Source: Acephala macrosclerotiorum (lineage: Eukaryota > Ascomycota > Leotiomycetes > Helotiales > Mollisiaceae). Taken from it: a DNA stretch of 64,000 nucleotides. The notes under the pieces were generated by a model. It made no database searches and was not told where the DNA came from. It was given only the letters and a program-made list of their open reading frames with translations. This document shows, piece after piece, positions 20,998-32,610 of the stretch (within the stretch, counting starts at the first letter, position 1; each line of letters starts with the position of its first letter). The stretch covers positions 186,001 through 250,000 of the forward strand of contig MU119221.1 of the NCBI GenBank assembly GCA_014904845.1, read 5' to 3'. The position numbers and the translations under genes were made by a program.

Positions 20998-22110
20998 TCA
21001 AGTGGTGTCTTTACTCAATTCCCACGCCTGCGCCACCAAGTCCACCACAGTTTCCTTAAAGCTCCTGTACCGCACACCCAACTCCCTCGTCACCGTCTCC
21101 CCATCCAACCCATGACTATTATCAACCTTCTGTTCTTCCTCCCTCGAAACTTGGTCTTTCGCCCAGTCAAACTCTTCTCTCATGATTTCCGCTGCCATCG
21201 AATATGAAAAACACTCCGGGCTCGCAGGCACAAACCTTTTATTCCCCACCTCCTTCCTAACCATCGCTTCCACATGAACTTTCGCTAGATCCCTAACATC
21301 AATCCAAAACGGTACTCTCGCAACCGGTAATTTCTCTCCTTTAGCAATATTCCATAACATCGCATTACTCTCATTCAAATCCTCCACTTTCTTTACAGGA
21401 TGCACAACTGGTCCAAAAGTCATTGGAGGACATAGTGTCACTATATCAAATCCCGGCTTTTCTTTTTCGATGAATTCCCAGGCTGCCAGTTCAGCGAATT
21501 TCTTAGAGCCGCGATATGCGACTACGGCGCTGGTGGAAGGGTCAATAGCTTCGGCGTAGGTGAGGGGATTCCAATCGGAGGCTGTGTAGGTGAAGAATGG
21601 TGGTGCTTTTCTGTTGAGGTCGAGGACGGCCGCGAAGGAGGATGTGAGTACGATTCGCTTGATAGATGGAGTTTTAGCGGCTGCTTGTAGAATTGAGCGG
21701 ACGCCGTTAATGGCTGGGATTATAAGTTCTTTTTCGTTGTCTTTAGTGTTATATGTGAACGGCTGACATTCGTTAGAGCGAAGTTCGGCGCAATGTGGTG
21801 GGGACATACACTCGCGACGTGTATCACAGCATCCACGCCTTTCACTGCCTCGTCAAAGACACCCATTTGTTCAAAGTCTTGGATCTGAACGAAGTCTAAT
21901 TTGGATGCAAAATTCGGACGTGCTTCGAGCATTGCTTTTCCTTTTGCCATGGATCGTGTTGCTCCTCGCACTTGTAGGCCACGCCTGAGCAGCTCATCAA
22001 CGACATGTGCGCCGATGAAACCCGTAGCTCCAGTTACGAGGACATATCTGCATCATGGTCATGAGATAGTGTATTTCCAGCTGATTTTCGGACACTCACG
22101 AGATTTCCAT
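20998..22110 (-). CDS. GRE2-like NAD(P)-dependent reductase (extended SDR)
   Basis: A 337-residue extended short-chain reductase of the dihydroflavonol-4-reductase/GRE2 group. Exons on the minus strand are 22110-22100 (only 11 bp), 22047-21810 and 21762-20998, with gtgagt and gtatgt donors. Splicing yields MEISYVLVTGATGFIGAHVV, whose TGATGFIG is the dinucleotide-binding glycine motif. HVASPFTYNTKDN follows across intron 2. The catalytic Tyr-x3-Lys is YRGSKK, with the Ser in LTSSFAAV upstream. Yeast Gre2 reduces methylglyoxal and other carbonyls with NADPH. The protein is cytosolic, with no signal or membrane segment. It sits beside a sugar transporter and sugar-acid genes, so an aldehyde-reducing step there is possible but unproven. 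Confidence 0.88.
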
Positions 22111-22906
22111 GTTGTGAGAGGATTCGGTATAAGAATGAGAAAGTCGCAAGAAGTCGAAGTCGATAGACGTAGACAGACGCTCAAGAATTTCAGCCTCACG
22201 ATAGCTTAGAACACTACATGCTTAGCTAACCTCAAGGAGGAGCTTCAGGTATCCTGATGATATCGCAATTGCTCTTTAGAGTAAATCATGTTGAGAAGAT
22301 GCCACCTTTCCCCGCAGACGTCCCGGGTTCCTACAAGTGCAGGGGTGAAATCCCACCTCCAATCCCTTCCTTTGGTGAACTTCAGTGAGAGATACCATTC
22401 AAAAGGCCACCTCTCCAGCCTCTTTTCATCTTGTGAACCATCGCAAGAAACATCTATGCGAATTAGGTACAGACCTCGCAAACGATCTCTGTATCGAAGT
22501 GGCTGTTCGAGTTTTTAAGCTTTACCTACCGCCTTTCTGCGCTGCCAGACAAGGGACAGGGCTCGGCCGCTGTGCCTGCCTCCAAGGGGAAGGGAAGTCT
22601 TCTTCCGTTAGCAGCAACTTGGATTCCCAGCCCATTGGAACTGGCTGGGAAGTCTGCCGCCTCTCCCCGCGACTCCACTTCCAGGAAATCAGCTTGGTCC
22701 TCTCCGCATGCGCACGCAGACCCCTGGAGAGCGACTGGGAACGGGCTGGGATATACTAGCTACCCCGGAATGAGATCCCTGGAGATAGAAGAATATGATT
22801 AGGATCGTTCATATTTTTCATCTCTAGCCCCTCCATCCTCGACATCTGTTTTTACAATATCGAGCAGCGTGCCAAGTACTGCGATTGTTCGGTTGAAGCC
22901 GCCATC
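22111..22906. promoter_or_regulatory. Divergent promoter region between reductase and sugar transporter
   Basis: About 0.8 kb between head-to-head genes. Overlapping open frames at 22385-22759 show no family features. Co-regulation of the two neighbours is an inference. Confidence 0.45.
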
Positions 22907-24838
22907 ATGGCGACATCTCTGAATGGCCTGAGTGGCAATTGGCTTATCTTTTTTATCACGGTAGCCAATGCGGCATCGATGTCATGGTTTGGTTATGATC
23001 AAGTAAGAAAACCTTCTGTGTTCGGTCTGAGCGATGAACGATGCTGATGTCGCGGTCAGGGAGTCTTCTCTGGTGTCCTGATCTCGAGCGACTTCAAGCA
23101 CTTGTTTCCCAAAACCAACAATGCGAATATATCTGGCATCACATCAAGTTGTTTCTCGCTCGGTGCTTTCTTTGGAGCCATCACTGCATTCACGCTCGGC
23201 GATAAGCTAGGAAGGAAGAAGACCATCATCCTTGGACTCGTCGCGAATACTGTGGGCGCAATACTACAAGTTTCTGCTTTTCAACTCCCTCAAATGATCA
23301 TTGGGCGAATCATCAATGGTTTTGGAATGGGTCAGAATGTCCCTCATCCGCCTGGTACTTGCGACTGATTCTTTCTTAGGTTTGACTTCATCGACCTGTC
23401 CCGTCTACCAAGCCGAGTGTTCGAAACCTCGCATCCGCGGAAAACTCGTCGTTGTCGGAAGTTTGTGCAACACCGCAGCCTTCTGTTTGTCCAACTGGAT
23501 GAACTACGGTCTCTACTTCACTGGTGGTGCGCTGCAATGGCGATTCCCTTTGGCATTCCAATTAATATTCCCATTGGTCGTCGCATCTGTCTTGCCATTT
23601 TTGCCCGAATCACCTCGATGGCTGCTTCTGCAGGACCGCCATGAGGATGCGCTTGAAGTTATCCGAAGATTGACAGGGAAGAACGTTGATTTGCACGACG
23701 CAGAGGTTGAATCAGAGTATTTGTCCATCAAGACTGCTATTTATCAGGAGCGCAAGGATCGAATTCCTGTGATGGATGTTTTGCTGTTCAGGGACAAGAC
23801 ACAGAACTTTCGACGTCTTTTGTTGTCTTGTGGGACACAGTTCATGCAGCAATTCAGTGGAGTCAATGCACTAGGTACAGTAATCATTGGCTTGACTTTG
23901 GGTATTGAGCTAATCGTACGAAGGATACTATCTTCCAACCTTGCTACAACAAAGTGTCGGCTTCGACCAACAGATGAGTCGACTTCTGACAGCTTGCAAC
24001 GGCACATCATACCTCGGAGCTGCATTCTGTTGTCTCCTCTTGATCGATCTGGTGGGAAGACGAAAGTGAGCATCATCGCCTATCTTGAAGTCCAATCTTC
24101 GTGCTGACATTCTCAGGTTGATGCTGTACGGCTCTCTTACTATGGGATCCTGCTATCTGATCGCTGCGCTATGCCTTCGTACTGGTGAGGCACATCCATC
24201 GCAATCAAAGACTGTAAGTCCAGCCCTGAAATCTCCCAGCTCAGTAGATGTCCTGACAATACATGCAGATGGGAGCAGTGACAACTTCAATGTTCTTCCT
24301 CTACTACTTCTTCTACGGCACCAGCTTCGCAAAGGTCCCGTGGGTCTATAATTCTGAGATCAACTCTCTCGGATGGCGTACTCGGGGTGCAGCAGCAGCC
24401 ACAGCGACAAATTGGATGGGAGGATTTATCGTCACACAATTCACCAAAATCGGAGTCGACAATCTGAGCTGGAGATTCTACCTAAGTAAGCCTTCTCCCC
24501 ACTCCCCTCCCATCCCTCTCGCTCCTTCACCCCCTCGATCAGTTTTAATTTTCCAATGAACAGTTTTCGCAATCATCTGCTACGCATACTTCCCCATCGT
24601 CTTCTGTCTCTACCCGGAAACATCGCGCCGAACACTGGAGGATATGGACGAGATCTTCGTCCACAGCTCAAGAATCTTCGTGTTTGGAGACCCGGCGCTG
24701 ACGAAGAGAGAGAGGCCGCAGGTGTTCATTGATGCTGAGACTAGAAGAATTGAGGATGGTGCAGCTGCGGAGGTTGGCGAGAGAGTTCTGGACGATAAAA
24801 GGCGAGAAATTACTACACAAATGGAGACTAGTGCGTAG
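22907..24838 (+). CDS. MFS sugar transporter
   Basis: A 530-residue sugar porter. Seven exons: 22907-23002, 23060-23330, 23380-23874, 23924-24065, 24117-24213, 24269-24485 and 24564-24838; all introns are GT-AG and the frame closes exactly. Signatures are WFGYDQGVFSGVLIS in helix 1, GDKLGRKKT (motif A), LPESPRWLLLQDR after helix 6, QQFSGVNALGYYLPTLL in helix 7, and PETSRRTLEDMDEIF at the end of helix 12 (the PETKG-type site). These place it in the hexose/pentose/sugar-acid porter family in the plasma membrane. It lies next to a Zn2Cys6 factor and sugar-acid dehydratase and aldolase genes, suggesting uptake of their substrate. Confidence 0.92.
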
Positions 24839-25283
24839 ATGGTCAAAATATTGTCATTCGGTGGGAGTAAAAGACCAAAGTAGCGGGAAAGGATGTAAAT
24901 CTTATCTGAATGCGAGCTTGATCATGCAAATGCAATGTCAAGAAAATTGATCCTGCGAACAAAAGCAGGGCGCGGACGGGTGTCCCCAGACCCCGTCAAA
25001 TGAGCATGGTACCCCACGTCCCCTATCCAAGTGGTGGAAATTAGCGATTGGTGGTGAGTGTAGCAGCTAGGCAGCCCTGAAGTCAGGTCAGGCTTCCCCA
25101 CGACTTCCTCCCCGAACTTCTTGGCCTGCGTCCGTCGCCACTTTTCTCGATCATCACATCGCGAGAAACTTGGTGTGATGCGGATTCTCCGGACTCCGCG
25201 CATCGAAATCCAAGAGGTTCCGCGCTTTTAGATTGAGAAACGTCGTATCCGGGTGTAACGCACCGTTCCGACCAGTCCACAAT
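24839..25283. other. Intergenic, regulator promoter
   Basis: 445 bp between the transporter and the Zn2Cys6 gene. No gene or strong motif is seen. Confidence 0.4.
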
Positions 25284-27352
25284 ATGAGCTACAGTCGTCG
25301 AAGGGTGGGTTTGGCATGCACCTTTTGCCGCCACAGGCAGGTTCTTTTCTTCCACCACTGTGTCCATTTCTCACGCGCTATATAGAAAACGCAAGTGTGA
25401 CGCCAAACGGCCCCGTTGCACGAATTGTGTTGAAGCAGAAGCCGATTGTCAGTATGATGATCTTCCTACACAAAGGTACCAAACCCACCTCATTCCAGCA
25501 TCTGAAGCCTAGCTCATACTCCGCCAGAATCGAAGGGTCCGGAAGCAGAGAAATTCTGAGCAGACTTCAGGACATAGAGGCCTTGCTTGAACGCCATACT
25601 CAAAATGTCGCGGCGTTGTCTGCTGAGATTCAATCGCGACCGTCTCGTGCAGAAGTCGCTGGAGCGATGGCGGCAGCTTCGCCTATGAGCCACCACTCTC
25701 ACACATCGTCGAATATGGAGTCGCCGGTAGCTACGCACTCGAACGGGGCTGGGATGACCCCCAGGCTGTGGTACCAAAATCACGTTGGACTACAGTCTGA
25801 AGTCGCTGAAACGCCCCCACTAACAATCCCGGTAAAACATAACACGTCCTCGAGTTATCTACTCTGTCTTCCGGAGATGAAGGCTCTGATTGGAGAGTAC
25901 CCAAATGATCTATTCTTTCTGCTGGAGTCAAGGAATCAGCTACCACCAGAGTTGACGTTTGACGGCTGGGGTACTCCACCCTCCCAGGTTCACATCGACA
26001 AGGAGGTCACGGATTATTTGGTCACTGTCTTCTTCGCTGAAGGGTATCGATGTCATCCGATCCTGGACCGTGATACATTTCACGGCATATATTCACGCTT
26101 CCTAGAAGTCGGGATAGACTCAAGCGTCGAATCCGCCTTGTGCCTTGTTGTCTTTGCATTGGGCTCTGCAGCTTTGACCCCGCAAACAGCAGATCGTTTT
26201 GCGATCTTTAGTACGAGGCCACCTGGAATAGAGTACATGCAATCGGCGTTGCCAGTTCTGACTGCGCAGTCTTCTTGGTCCTTTTCTTGGAACATTCTGC
26301 TACCGCAAGCCTTGGTTCTCGCCTCTGTTTATTTCGCATATATAGTGAGGCCACTTCAAAGTTGGCGTCTCATCTACTCTGCTTCGACAATGCTTCAATT
26401 CAAACTCTCTCGGTATGATCCGCATCGCCGTCGTCCTAAGTATCAAAAGCTGATGTTGACTTAGCTTTAATCCACAAGAGGACGACCCTAGCTCCCGAGA
26501 CAATATTCTCCGGCTGTTCTGGTCCTGCTTCCTAATTGAATGCGATCGCCTCGCCGAGCTAGAACTTCCCCAGAGCGGACTCCAGCAACTGACAGACGAA
26601 ATCAATCTACCAGACTGCAGCAATGTCAACTCCCTGGAATCAACATGCTACCTTGCCGAGATCTCAGTCCGACGCCTCCTCAATCGTATTCATAACTCAC
26701 TTTATCCCCGCACATCGACTCTGTCATCAACTAGCATGGCAGTCTCCGACGTCTTCTCCGGCAGGAGTATTACGGCTGTCACGACAATTTGTGATGAGTT
26801 ACATCGACAACTTGATCTGTGGTACGAGTCGATTCCGGAGCCGTTTCGACCAAGTCTTGAGATCGATCCCTTGGCGGACGACAGAGAGACTGTGCTACGC
26901 ATCAGATATTACGCTTCTAAGCATATCATCTATCGACCATTTGTTTTATATGTTATTGCAAATGGCACGGCCCAGGTGTCTGACTCCGTGCTGGAAAAGT
27001 GCGGAGTCTGCTTGCAGAGTTGCAGGTTATATTTACACAGCACAAAGAAGATGTTGCAAAAGCCGAGCCCGTATACTTGGACATTTTCATTATCGTGAGT
27101 GATATCCTCTCTCATTAATTAACGGGGAGACGCAAGCTAAGAGTCGTGTGCAGGTCTCTTGGTGCGACCGTTGTACTGACATTATCTTCCCTCTGCCCTA
27201 ACTTGAAGCACCTGGTACCTGATATTGCGGAGTTGCAATCATTAGTCATTTCAAATGTCAAACCTTGGGCATCGCCGAACTCGAGTCTTGATGCTGTCGT
27301 ATCTATCATTCAGGACATGCAGCGGAAACAGAAGTTACTAGCTTTCGTGTGA
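25284..27352 (+). CDS. Zn2Cys6 transcription factor with fungal-specific regulatory domain
   Basis: A 618-residue regulator. Exons are 25284-25336, 25386-25475, 25528-26412, 26465-27094 and 27154-27352. The first intron appears to use a GC donor (CACAG/gcaggt) with a tatag acceptor; only this join completes the zinc cluster ACTFCRHRKRKC-DAKRPRC-TNC-VEAEADC (Cx2Cx6Cx6Cx2Cx6C) at residues of about 12-39. A short predicted coil (ILSRLQDIEALLERH) follows. The middle homology region spans about 200-480, with HPILDRDTFHGIYSRF and RDNILRLFWSCFLIECDRLAELELP. It is nuclear and probably binds CGG-containing sites. Its place between a sugar transporter and sugar-acid catabolic genes makes it the likely pathway regulator, which is an inference. 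Confidence 0.88.
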
Positions 27353-27573
27353 TAGGCGTCGAAGGCTTTTGGAGCCACGTGCGGCACAAGTGGAAGTATG
27401 AAATCCAAACCAAGTTCAATGTGCTTAACGCAGTGCGAATGCGGCTCCATTGAAGGAGGATCAACTACGACCAATGCTATCGGCAGACTTCACGTCGTCG
27501 CATCGATTCGTTCCCTCGTCCTCTCCTCCCAAGCAAGCATTCCAACACTACCGACCCCTCTCACTGCGCTATA

Positions 27574-29234
27574 TCACAATTCACCACCAGTCGGCGCCCT
27601 CATAATCTCCTGCCCAACCTCACTCCTCCAAAATTCCCCATCAGGATAAACATACTTCCTCAACGCCTCCTCCGTATACCCAGTCGAATACCCCGGCTCC
27701 AACGGCGTCACATAATGCGCATCCACAATCCTACTTGGATGTCTCAGATTCTCGCGATGACTGTCGGCATTCTCCAACATAGACTTGCGGCCGCTTATAG
27801 CGATGTAGTCGATGGTGCTTAGGTGGGAGGTTAGTTCTGTAAGGCCCATTGCTCCGTTGTGGGGGACGCAGGGGACGGAGTATTTTAAGGCCATGAGCAT
27901 TACTGCCTGATGGAGATGTTAGGGGTGTTTTTCTTAGCATTTGCGATTGAGGATACGTACTAGACATTCGTTGACGCTTCCTAGTCGGACAGCATCGATT
28001 TGGCAGACATCTGTGGCTTCGGCTTGGAGAAGTTGCTTAAACGTAACGCGGTTCTGAGCTGCTTCGCCAGTGGCGACGCCAACACCGTATGGTTTGAGAG
28101 CTTTGCGGATGGTGGCATGGCCTAGGACGTCGTCTGGATTTGTGGGCTCTGTGGACGATCAGTGAATGTCTGTGCTTGCTTGGGACTTTCAAACGGGGTT
28201 CTGACCTTCGATGAAGACGGGCTTGAACTCAACCAAGTGCTTCATGTACTCAATTGCTTCTGGTACACTCCATACCTGTTCTCGATCAGTACTCATCTTC
28301 TCATTTCACTCTTCAGAATTCAGCAGCACCTACCTGATTAGCATCAATCATAATCTGATATTTCCCATCATACCCCAACACATCCCTCACAGCCTTTAGT
28401 CTTTCCCTATCAACCTCCACCCCTGTCCCAACCTTAAACTTAAAAGTCGTATACCCCTGATCAATCGTCTCTTTCAAAACCTCTCTCATCCTCTCCCCAC
28501 TAAAAGCCATCCACCCCGGACTAGTAGTATAAGCTGGCACCGCCCTATTCTCCCACGCCTCTCGCAACCTCTCCTCCTTCCCCTCCTTCGTCTTCTCCAA
28601 CATCCCCACCGCTTCCTCAGGCGTAATCACGTCTGTAATATACCTAAAATCCACGCAACGCACAATCTCTTCTGGGCTCATCTCGCAAACAATCTGCCAG
28701 ACGGGCTTTCGGAGGACTTTGCCCCAGAGATCCCAGACTGCGTTCAAAACGCCGGCTACGGCAAGATGGGTGACGGATTTCTCGGGGCCGATCCAGCGGT
28801 ATTGGGAGTCGGAGACCATGTAGCGGAACGTCTTGCCCATGTTCCGCGTCAATTCGTGGAGTGTCTTTCCTACTACTCGCGTGCCGAAGATTTGGAGGGC
28901 CATGCAGATTAGTTCGCTGCCGCGGCCGTTGCTGAATGCCTTTCATTTGCTTCCGTCAGTATTGCTTGTATGTTGGAGAAAAAGAAGAGGCTGTAGAGGG
29001 GAGGGGTGAGGGAAGAATGAGGAAAGGAGCACCGACAATGCCTTCACCCACGAGATCTGGGTGATTGGTTATCAAACGTATGTACGGGTGTGAACCATTT
29101 GTCCCTACGTGCATGGCATCTGAGCCAACACCATCGAGGCTCGTTGGAAATCGTAGATCCGTGACAGTGAAGCTGAGAATCTCGACATTTGAGACGTCTA
29201 TGGTGGGTTGGGAGGTTAGAGTGATGCTACCCAT
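27574..29234 (-). CDS. Sugar-acid dehydratase, enolase superfamily (L-galactonate/L-fuconate type)
   Basis: A 464-residue mandelate racemase/muconate lactonizing family enzyme. Minus-strand exons are 29234-29037, 28939-28334, 28275-28206, 28148-27961 and 27906-27574. Landmarks are [15 protein letters not shown], the [18 protein letters not shown] block, PAYTTSPGW, the K-x-K acid/base motif FKFKVG, and metal ligands Asp in MIDANQ, Glu in FIEEPT and Glu in VATGE. The catalytic His is in [11 protein letters not shown]. This pattern is that of fungal L-galactonate dehydratase (LGD1 type) and bacterial L-fuconate dehydratase, which eliminate water to give a 2-keto-3-deoxy acid. It is divergent from an aldolase of the matching type. 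Which aldonate it uses cannot be told from sequence. Confidence 0.88.
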
Positions 29235-30130
29235 GATGTTTGGAAGGTGAGATGTGATTGAAGAGCAAGTAAATTTCGAATGAGTAAAGATAAATCAAAT
29301 ATACAGAAGAATGAAACAAGAACTTCTCGCTCAAAACTGTTTATTAATCTAAAAAAAACATCGTTCATCAGTTACAACCACATGTTCAAAGACCAAAGTG
29401 GCATGTTGAGCTCCCATCATCCACTTTCGCCGGTTGCTTCGGCGTAAGCTACGAAAACACCAAAATTTGTCAAAGGCCCCATTACCGTCATTCCAAGATT
29501 GATTTATAAATCTATAGGGTGTAGGCGGCATTAAGTCGTATTGGCGGAGTAAGGTGGGATGTGTGCTAGATCAAACCCCCACTCAACCCCGCAGTTCCTC
29601 CTTTTCGACCTATGAAGTTAGCGAGAACAAGCGAAAGCCACTTCTGCCGCCTTTCCCCGCCGCCACTCCGATTCAGGATAACAGCATTGCTGCAGGTACA
29701 GCAGCTGATCGGGGCTGGAGTGATGCTATATGCAGAATGAAATCATTGGTATTTGTCGTTCAGAGTGGTAGTTTGTGATGATGTGGTGGAGAGTGGGGGC
29801 GTTGAAGAAGGTCTACCCACCTCGGCAGGTATCTAGGTATTCATGGGCGCATATTCGAGTCTGAGCTCTTCATTTTGCAATCATTCAGGTCTCTTCATGT
29901 ATCGCAAACTTGCATTTACAAAAATTCTAATTCCAAAGCAAGGCTCCTTTCCGGTAAATGGTGGATGTTTCAAGGGATTTCGATGATCTGAAAATCGCAA
30001 GCCGCAGCTCTCTTTATTGACTTGGTGTGAGTAATTCGGATCTGATTTGAACGTCGTCCCTGTGCTAATAACCGAGACCTTAGATCTTATCCCTAGGGAA
30101 GATCTTTGAGACTATCTTGATTATTATCTC
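29235..30130. promoter_or_regulatory. Shared divergent promoter of dehydratase and aldolase
   Basis: About 0.9 kb separates the two head-to-head catabolic genes. No gene is seen; a 75-codon open frame at 29554-29778 has no features. This is the natural place for binding sites of the neighbouring Zn2Cys6 regulator. Confidence 0.5.
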
Positions 30131-31141
30131 ATGATGGGAGAACTCAACCCCGCATCGAGCCCAAAAGACCTCCTCCCAGGAATCTACGCCCCAACACAAG
30201 TCTTCTTTCACGCAGAGACAGAGGAACTGGATCTCGAAACCACCGGCAGACATGCCGTCCGTCTCGCAAAAGCCGGAATAGCAGGAATCGTGACCAACGG
30301 CTCCAACGGCGAAGCAGTCTATCTCTCTCCAGCCGAACGCTCGCTTGTCACTTCCCAAACCCGCAAAGCCTTAGACACAACCGGCTTCTCCCACCTCCCA
30401 ATAATAGTCGGAGCATCAGACCAATCCGTTCGCGGCACCCTCAACCTCTGCAGAGAAGCAAAAGAAGCAGGCGGAGATGCAGTCTTGCTTCTCACCCCCT
30501 CATTTTTCAAATGGGCTATGAACACCTCAACAATAGAGAGATACTTCACTCTTGTCGCGGATCGGAGTCCGTTGCCTATAGTGATATACAATTATCCCGG
30601 CGCTGTCTCTGGTATCGACCTGGACTCCGAACTTCTCATCCGCCTCGCAAAACATCCAAATATAATCGGCACGAAATTCACCTGCGGCAACGTCGGAAAA
30701 TTGGCACGAGTCGCAGCCACCACCTTTTCACTCTCCGAAGTCTATCCTGCAGCGTCCCCCTCAACTTCAACTCAGTCCCCCTATTTCGCCTTCGCTGGAA
30801 TAGCAGACTTCATAACCTCCTCCCTCACAGTTGGAAGTTCAGGCGCCATAGTGGGAGCTGCTAATGTATTTCCTAGAGCTTGTGTGCAGGTATATAATCT
30901 ATTCGTGGAGGGGAAGCAGGAAGAGGCTAGGAAGGCGCAGGCTAAGCTGGCGTTGGCGGATTGGAGTTTGACGAAGAGGGCGATTCCTGGGTTTAAGGCG
31001 ATTTTGCAACATTATCATGGGTATGGTGGGAGTCCGAGGGAGCCGATGGGAGCATTGTCTGAGAAGGAGGCCAAAGAATTAATTGATGAGATTGCGTGGA
31101 TGATGAATACTGAGACTGCGCTGCCTGATGTCAGTCAATGA
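30131..31141 (+). CDS. DHDPS-family aldolase (2-keto-3-deoxy-L-galactonate aldolase type)
   Basis: Single-exon protein of 336 residues from the first ATG, or 335 from the adjacent ATG. It is a class I aldolase of the dihydrodipicolinate synthase/N-acetylneuraminate lyase family. Motifs are GIYAPTQVFF near the start, the pyruvate-binding GSNGEA in place of the usual GTTGE, the catalytic tyrosine in IYNYPGAVSG, and the Schiff-base lysine in GTKFTCGN. The HYHGYGGSPREP block near the end fits the fungal LGA1 subfamily. LGA1 splits 2-keto-3-deoxy-L-galactonate into pyruvate and L-glyceraldehyde in D-galacturonate catabolism. True dihydrodipicolinate synthase activity is unlikely because fungi make lysine by the aminoadipate route. 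Pairing with the dehydratase supports consecutive steps. Confidence 0.88.
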   Translation: MMGELNPASSPKDLLPGIYAPTQVFFHAETEELDLETTGRHAVRLAKAGIAGIVTNGSNGEAVYLSPAERSLVTSQTRKALDTTGFSHLPIIVGASDQSVRGTLNLCREAKEAGGDAVLLLTPSFFKWAMNTSTIERYFTLVADRSPLPIVIYNYPGAVSGIDLDSELLIRLAKHPNIIGTKFTCGNVGKLARVAATTFSLSEVYPAASPSTSTQSPYFAFAGIADFITSSLTVGSSGAIVGAANVFPRACVQVYNLFVEGKQEEARKAQAKLALADWSLTKRAIPGFKAILQHYHGYGGSPREPMGALSEKEAKELIDEIAWMMNTETALPDVSQ

Positions 31142-31536
31142 TATGAGTGAGAGTATTTGGATAATAATATATATTGAAAGATAAATTTTGTACAGAAATG
31201 GAGCAAGACTGCAAGCTGAAGTCTGCAATAACACTCCTAGACCGGAAGAGTCCACGTGACCGGAGTACCTAGGATAGGTACGGATGTAGCTGTCCTTCCG
31301 ACATCTTAACGCTTTCAGCCATCTTGATAGGGTAAGGGCTTTTCTGTGCTTCTGCTAGCAAGTATCTATTTTGCAAGAGGAAGCATCCCCTTAGCACCAA
31401 CGCAACGGGCTGCAGATTCCCCGAGGCGAGAGGGAAGAGAAACCAAAGTTGGAAAATGTTGCAACATCATATCTGACCAATAGGTCAACCATTGAGCAGT
31501 CTTCCCGACAATCTTTCCAACGCAAGCCACATTAAT
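31142..31536. other. Short intergenic stretch, no gene seen
   Basis: 395 bp between convergent genes. No repeat or RNA gene is recognised. Confidence 0.4.
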
Positions 31537-32610
31537 TCATAAAGGGCAAGGGGTTGTTAGAAAAGGCATTGTATCTTTCAATTCGGCCCACAATTCGTTC
31601 TGCCAGAGATGATCTGGTCTATCCCATTCATCCTCTGGATTCTTTTCATCCCATTTGGAAACATCTTCATGGCAGCGCTTCACGATGGCCTTGAGCACAT
31701 CCCTTTTTCGCTTCGGGACACAATACCAGCTTCTGAACTGACTTGGTCTCTCCGTAAGCTTCAGCACCTGAGGATCATAATCTCGAACAACCGGTCGCGC
31801 GCGCTTTCCGTTTTTGAAGCGAAGAATTCCCGCAGAATAGAGATCTGCACTCATGTATTCGTGCATCTCGTCCATTGCGTCGTGGTAGTCGTCCTTATTG
31901 ACAGAGTACCTCCAGCCATCTCCCCAGTTCTTGACTTTGTGCAGACCATCAAAGAGCACATTGAGTCGTCTCTGCAGCTTGCAGTCTGCAAAGAGTCCTG
32001 TGTAGCCGCTGACACCAGCTTCTTGCATAAGCCGAAATAACCTTAGATGGTAGCCAGGTCGTGTGCCGTTTCCCATTGGGTTCTCTTCCATCCGTTTCCG
32101 GGAGTCTAGCATCCGTCTAAAGTTCGTTGCTCCATATCCAGTGAGGATCATTTCCTTGAGAGTTCCATTCCTGCCCCATTCCGCAAGCATGGGGAGGTAG
32201 CTTCTAGCACTTTCACATTCTCCAGGGCTAAAAATGAAAACCACTTCCACCTTGCAGACTAGATGTGTCCAAGACAGCTTGACCTGATCAAAGAACTTAG
32301 TGATAGGTCGGTCGTCCTTGAGATATATCGAAGCCTCGTGGGCGAGAAGGCGAAGTGTGTTAACCTCCCATAAGATTTGGCTGGCTTCGTCATGCACTTT
32401 GGTGCATGTCAAAAGCAAGTTCAGACGGGGAGGGAAATATTGATGGTATTTGCGAATGCCATGGAGGTTTAGACGTCGCCGAGGAGCAAAGACATGTCTG
32501 TATATCGCATCTCGTAACTCTCGTGGGAGGACGAGAAAGTGGTTGGTAATGGGCTGCTTTTGTCGACTTTCCAGGGACAGGGACTCCATGTTGATGTCAG
32601 TCATGCACAT
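31537..32610 (-). CDS. F-box-like/2EXR-like protein of unknown function
   Basis: A 357-residue protein without introns. The N-terminal motif FLVLPRELRDAIYRHVF (about residues 26-42) is the LPxELRxxIY helix found in a large, lineage-expanded group of fungal F-box-like proteins. LLLTCTKVHDEASQILW follows, the usual second conserved helix. The rest is a polar alpha/beta region with no named fold. The start is the first ATG (MCMTDINMES); MTDINMES at 32604 is an alternative. Some relatives may be adaptors for ubiquitin ligases; no function can be assigned here. Confidence 0.7.
   Translation of the reverse strand: MCMTDINMESLSLESRQKQPITNHFLVLPRELRDAIYRHVFAPRRRLNLHGIRKYHQYFPPRLNLLLTCTKVHDEASQILWEVNTLRLLAHEASIYLKDDRPITKFFDQVKLSWTHLVCKVEVVFIFSPGECESARSYLPMLAEWGRNGTLKEMILTGYGATNFRRMLDSRKRMEENPMGNGTRPGYHLRLFRLMQEAGVSGYTGLFADCKLQRRLNVLFDGLHKVKNWGDGWRYSVNKDDYHDAMDEMHEYMSADLYSAGILRFKNGKRARPVVRDYDPQVLKLTERPSQFRSWYCVPKRKRDVLKAIVKRCHEDVSKWDEKNPEDEWDRPDHLWQNELWAELKDTMPFLTTPCPL

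Noticed and set aside
22385..22759. 125-codon frame in the reductase-transporter promoter
   Set aside because: Overlaps competing frames and shows no conserved features.
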